Positions 60,301 to 64,000 of a stretch of DNA of 64,000 bases are shown here, piece after piece. A program made the translations under genes and the position numbers. Under the pieces are notes generated by a model, which was given only the letters and a program-made list of their open reading frames with translations, searched no databases and was not told where the DNA came from. The stretch's first letter is position 1, and each line of letters opens with the position of its first letter. Source of the DNA: Thunnus maccoyii (Eukaryota > Chordata > Actinopteri > Scombriformes > Scombridae); assembly GCF_910596095.1 (NCBI RefSeq), contig NC_056538.1, positions 32,367,594-32,431,593 of the forward strand. The letters run 5' to 3'.

Positions 60301-62531
60301 TTCCGCTAGACGCCACTAAATTTGGCACACTGCACCTTTAAATGAATAAATGTGCTGTTCCTTGTTGGTTGAGGCTGAATTACCAACCAGGCAAAGTGTG
60401 CAACCGTCTACAGACCCCCAGGGACCCCAGAAGCCCAGGTTTACTCCATATCATTTGGGTTTACATCATTTCTTTATTGCAAATTTGTTAGAAATTTGCA
60501 CCACTGTTTTTTCATCTAACCAACAATCAAAAACCCAAAGATGTTGAGTTTATTATCATGGAAAAACAGGGGGAAATGAGCAAATATTGACATTTGAGCA
60601 GCTGTGAGTTTTTGGCATTTTTGAGTTAAAGAATTATTTAAATTAATTTCTGTACTGCCATGCATAACGGGGGTCAATAGGATCCCCAACAAAAACCTTT
60701 TTCCCCAGGGGGTAGGAGGTTAAACCAACCATGACAGTAGTTTATTGTAAATGTCTTACATCAAATTCTTCCCTTTTCTTTATCAGAACTGAGAGTCTAA
60801 ACATAGAAGGTGTCTTACAGGTGCCGTACAGATTTTAAAACCTTTTGAGGTAAACTTTGTCATTACTGATTTGGGGCTATATAAATAAAAAATTACATGA
60901 CTTGCAAAGAGACAATATTTCCTAACTGCACCAAAGAAGTCATAAATTTAGTACCTTACCACATATAGCCTAGTTGACTCTATTTCCTGGGGTCTATAAA
61001 GCAAGGACTCTCTGTCAGTCTGTATGTATGTATGTCCTTCACATATCTCAAGAACTATTTATCTGATCTACTTCACATTTGCTGGCTGTATTGCTGGGGA
61101 CCCAAGGACGTGCTGCTAAATAAACAAGCGATCAGCGAGCCGCTCAGCTCTGCAGCAGCAGCGGGGCGGGGCTTCAAGGCTCTGTGACTGCAGGTCATGA
61201 GCACAGACGGAGATCAGAGCTGTACAGCAAGTCAGAGAAAAGTATTTTCAAATGGCGTGCTTGGACACCTTCAATATGAATAAACTTTGAATAAACAAGC
61301 AAACAGCGAGCTGCACGGCTCTGTGTCTGAGTGTGGAGTTTCTCTGCGTCTCTCTGAATCTGGAAATGAATTTGGACCAGTGTGAGTGAATATTTTGTAC
61401 TCAGGATAAAGTTTGATGATTTGGAAATTGCATAGGGCCTAACTGGAAATGGCTAAATGATATGTGTAATAGTCAAATCACCAAAAAAACTACTGAAAAT
61501 GATGAATGTGAGTGTTTGTTAAACCCTCAAGTCCCTGCATGAAATGTTTTTCCCCAAAAAATATTTATGCTTCTGATTTTTTTGTACTCCATAATAATAA
61601 AACCATAAGCGGCAATCAGAGCTGTACAGCGAGACAGAGAAAAGTTTTTTCACATGGTGTGCTCTAAAAAAGAGAAAAGTAGACAGCGAAAACACAGCTT
61701 TTAATCACTCCTCATATATGTCTCATATGTCATATAAGCACATATACCCATTCAAATGACCCAAACTGAAGCTACAGAAAATATATGATCTAAGAGCCCA
61801 ATATGATCAATCCACATTATTTGTTATGCATTATTATTGTGATTAAGTGCAGCTCTCATTATACCTGAAATGAGAAAAGATTCACTATGACAGCACTTAA
61901 CATCTGTGTGTAACAGAATGGTAGTTTCTTTAATGTTGGTATATATATACTGATTCACACCTCAACATCACCAGTGTTAATTTCTCTATGAAGCAGCAAT
62001 CGGCCCGTTCTGAACGGAAAACCGCATTAGTTATAACAAAGAGTTGATGGGAGGATGAGACAACCCGCCCCCTTTAAAGATCACTGTCCTGGGCCTGAAC
62101 ACAGCTGTCATATTACAGTTATTATTACAGTAGCTCTTCACACAAGCTGTTCGGGGTTTTGTATTTAATTACAACTGACGTTAAAACCGCAGCTGCGCGT
62201 CTTTACTGATTTATAAGCAGCTCAGCAGAGCATCCACATAAACACCAGATACCGTATTTACCAGTTAAAGCGCAGTCTATCTGTGATTACATACACTTAT
62301 TAACAGTAAATAAAAGCTTTAACGTCTCACCGTCTAAAAACCAGTGAGAAAGATAAACCTCAGATATATACAGTGTGTTAGTCTGTTTGCCAGTTAGCGC
62401 CTGACAGCAGCTAGCAGCAGCTACCGTTAGCTCCTATAATGACAGCTAGCTGGCTCCGTTAGCCGGTAGTCGGTTCACCTACCGGACACCACCAACGCTT
62501 CGTTCGGCCCCACAGTTAAACAGTTCCCCAT
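48307..62531 (-). CDS. flot2: Flotillin-2 (flot2), complete, 11 exons, 428 aa
   Basis: Flotillin-2 is a lipid-raft scaffold that oligomerises with flotillin-1 on the inner face of the plasma membrane and endosomes. Exons in transcript order: 62483-62531, 59893-59974, 58245-58335, 57952-58075, 57363-57481, 54873-54986, 54657-54776, 53142-53356, 51171-51354, 49533-49682, 48307-48345 (TGA). The total is 1287 nt with all phases matching, giving 428 aa, the same as human FLOT2. Seen: MGNC N-terminus (Gly2 myristoylation and Cys4 palmitoylation sites); SPFH/PHB domain over roughly the first 190 residues ([48 protein letters not shown]); then the coiled-coil flotillin domain with Glu-Ala repeats ([31 protein letters not shown]); and a tail TGVDLSKMPLLQK. 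Introns carry several transposons. The a/b teleost paralogue was not resolved. Confidence 0.96.
48607..49269. mobile_element. hAT-like MITE with perfect 8-bp target duplication (flot2 intron 10)
   Basis: Terminal inverted repeats TAGGGCTGTAGTC and GACTACAGCCCTA bound a 663-bp non-coding element. The identical flank GAAAGCAC occurs at 48,599-48,606 and 49,270-49,277. Both halves contain TTAGTTG- and TCGA-rich motifs. Confidence 0.95.
49341..49409. repeat. Perfect 32-bp inverted repeat with 5-nt loop
   Basis: Arms 49,341-49,372 and 49,378-49,409 are exact reverse complements (arm starts AAACAGCCAATCATATCATA), separated by GCCAG. It can form a cruciform in DNA or a long hairpin in the flot2 pre-mRNA. 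Confidence 0.97.
50010..50165. repeat. Dispersed fish repeat with TATGCTAAGC motif
   Basis: Contains ATGCTAAGCTATGCTAAGCT and ATCTTCTCGACTAACTCTTG, matching parts of the interrupted repeat in panx1 intron 4 (about 9,325-9,480 and 9,625-9,700). Non-coding. Confidence 0.65.
51965..52380. repeat. Dispersed repeat ending GGTAGGACGTGACACC (flot2 intron 8)
   Basis: A-rich strand similar in composition and terminal sequence to 17,870-18,375. Internal phrases such as GGAACAAAACCAAAACGCAG. Non-coding. Family not identified. Confidence 0.5.
53383..54484. repeat. 1-kb dispersed repeat, copy B (flot2 intron 7)
   Basis: Reverse-complement counterpart of 3,258-4,290, about 1.1 kb. Its inner edge lies only about 27 nt from the acceptor of flot2 exon 8 (53,356), so repeat-derived sequence borders the splice site. 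Short ORFs here (for example [20 protein letters not shown]) recur in copy A and are chance frames. Confidence 0.8.
54987..57362. other. flot2 intron 5
   Basis: About 2.4 kb of intron. No coding exon or clear element was recognised. A short AT-rich run (TATATATATATGGTATATAT) lies at about 56,471. Confidence 0.5.
57680..57850. repeat. Diverged dispersed repeat (flot2 intron 4)
   Basis: Contains GTTGATCGACAATCTTAAGT and GTCGGACAAAACAAGAAATC, resembling the family of 1,795-1,945 and 11,310-11,520. A second copy lies at about 58,580-58,810 in intron 3. Confidence 0.5.
59975..62482. other. flot2 intron 1
   Basis: 2.5 kb. From about 60,990 to 61,700 it holds a repeat with internal near-duplications: AATAAACAAGCGATCAGCGA versus AATAAACAAGCAAACAGCGA, and ATCAGAGCTGTACAGCAAGT versus ATCAGAGCTGTACAGCGAGA. 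No coding exon was recognised. Confidence 0.5.
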
Positions 62532-63368
62532 GTTGACTCGAGATGGAGAGAAACCAGCAAACAACGGGATCCTTTACGGAGTTTGGATGATGTGAATTAA
62601 GGATGTTCACGTCCTGCACGACGTCACCAACAACACACATACAGCCCCACCTGACGTCTTCTTCTTCTTTGGTTTTATTACTTGTAGGAGCTGTAACTCC
62701 CCCTAGTTCAGAGGTGGATTTTTTTGTTTGTTTTTTTACTCTTCTTCTGCAACCCCTCAGATGAATATTTTTATATTTTGTATAGGATGATTTTGTGGAA
62801 GAAATTGTGACTGTTTTATAACAGTTTCCGTTACTTCCTGTTGATACATTTAATGTATTGCAGTTCAACACTGCGGCCACTAGAGAGAAGTGATTCTTAA
62901 AATTCTCAGGTCAACCTCCACCAACATCAGTTTATGTTCTTAAGCACCTGAGCATTCACCTAAAATAAAGGAGGAAATCGTTATAATAATTAATTAGCAA
63001 TTAATTTTGAAATCATGAATGGAGTGTTCAAGCTCGAATGGATTCAGTCCTTTGTTATTTATTTATTGTGTCAATTTATTGTGGTTCTCTATTCCTCCTC
63101 AATATTCTATAATCAGGATGTGTTGAAATTCTTAAACTGTGACTTTAAGTTATCTAGAAACATTCGCTCTACTTTTTTTCATTTATTTTTCATAAATATT
63201 TTATTATCTGCAACAAAGATTCTACTGTGTGAATCAACATTTGTTATTCAATTCAATTCAAAGGGCTTTATTGGCAAGAAGGTTTAAAGAACAAGGTTGC
63301 CAAAGCATCAAAGTATAATTTGTCCTAATATTTGGACAGTACACCATAACAGTAATATGATCATTATA

Positions 63369-63441
<73 letters not shown>

Positions 63442-64000
63442 TGCCCTGTCTTCTTCTCCTAAGAGTATTTTTAATTTTGACAGGTCATTAAACTCTTTGA
63501 AATCTGAAATTACAGAGCTGAACTTGTTAAAGGAAATGTTATTTCATTGAATATTTTACATTCTAGTTTTGTTTTTGTTTTGTTTTCAATTTGAATGCCG
63601 AATGAATCTGGCTCAAAAAAGATATAAGATTAATAAGATAAAGGACAAAAGATTTGTTTACATGTTACATGTTGCCCTCCAGTGGTCACAGTGAAGAACT
63701 GCAACATATTTAATTTGTCATGCAAGCGTCCATGCGGACATAACATACTTCAGTTTCCAGTGAATTATTTTAAAATAAAAAGACGGAACAGAAGCAATTA
63801 AAAGTTAATTAGAAATCATGAATAAGTAATTATAATTGCTTGCTAGAGTGTAACAGTTAGAAACGTCAACACCCGATTCTGAAGTGGGAATAATAAAGAC
63901 ATTTATACTCATTATCTGTGTTAATGTACAAACAAGCATTGAACTAATATTATTAACATGGACAATGTATACTCAGCAAATTAAAAATGAATATCATACT
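62532..64000. other. Upstream flank of flot2
   Basis: The first ~150 bp upstream of the flot2 ATG probably hold its 5' UTR and promoter. No TATA box was recognised. Further out, TTCAATTCAATTCAAAGGGC at about 63,248 is a SINE-like tail phrase, followed by a TG microsatellite. No gene seen. Confidence 0.45.
63381..63437. repeat. (TG)n microsatellite
   Basis: About 28 TG units directly after a short (AT)n run. Confidence 0.97.

Noticed and set aside
63297-63491. ORF rich in Cys-Val
   Set aside because: It is a translation of the TG microsatellite.

Overview
This window is vertebrate, almost certainly teleost fish, genomic DNA. Split coding exons with GT/AG junctions match four vertebrate gene families. 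The rest is AT-rich sequence full of fish-type repeats: Tc1/mariner, hAT and piggyBac-like MITEs, CR1/L2/Rex-like LINE fragments, a Gypsy LTR remnant and long microsatellites. There is no bacterial or viral gene organisation.

Layout. (1) 2-9996, + strand: the 3' part of a pannexin-1 gene (panx1), five exons, with the 5' end outside the window. (2) 10.0-24.7 kb: a repeat-rich intergenic block with hAT, Tc1, Gypsy and LINE remnants, one orphan exon-like ORF (20641-20753) and one small unassigned minus-strand ORF (18716-18897). (3) 24708-32167, + strand: a complete 15-exon trpv1 gene predicted to encode 752 aa. It keeps the TRPV selectivity filter but differs at several residues of the mammalian capsaicin site. 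(4) 36220-41.4 kb, - strand: fam222b, predicted 714 aa and rich in glutamine, with a probable 3.7-kb 3' UTR that ends tail-to-tail close to trpv1. (5) 41.4-48.3 kb: intergenic DNA filled with nested MITEs. (6) 48307-62531, - strand: a complete 11-exon flot2 gene of 428 aa, the same length as human flotillin-2. (7) 62.5-64 kb: upstream DNA with SINE-like sequence and a TG microsatellite.

The genes do not form a pathway. fam222b and flot2 are near neighbours on human 17q11.2, where ERAL1 lies between them. No ERAL1 exon was seen here, and panx1 and trpv1 lie elsewhere in human, so this is a fish-specific arrangement. I found no convincing undescribed system. The most useful observations are the trpv1 ligand-site substitutions, a GC-AG intron needed for its reading frame, several transposon copies with readable target-site duplications, two snap-back palindromes, transposons ending about 30 nt from splice acceptors, and an orphan exon. 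All gene models come from reading splice sites and frames by eye and recalling the families. No alignment or database search was run.
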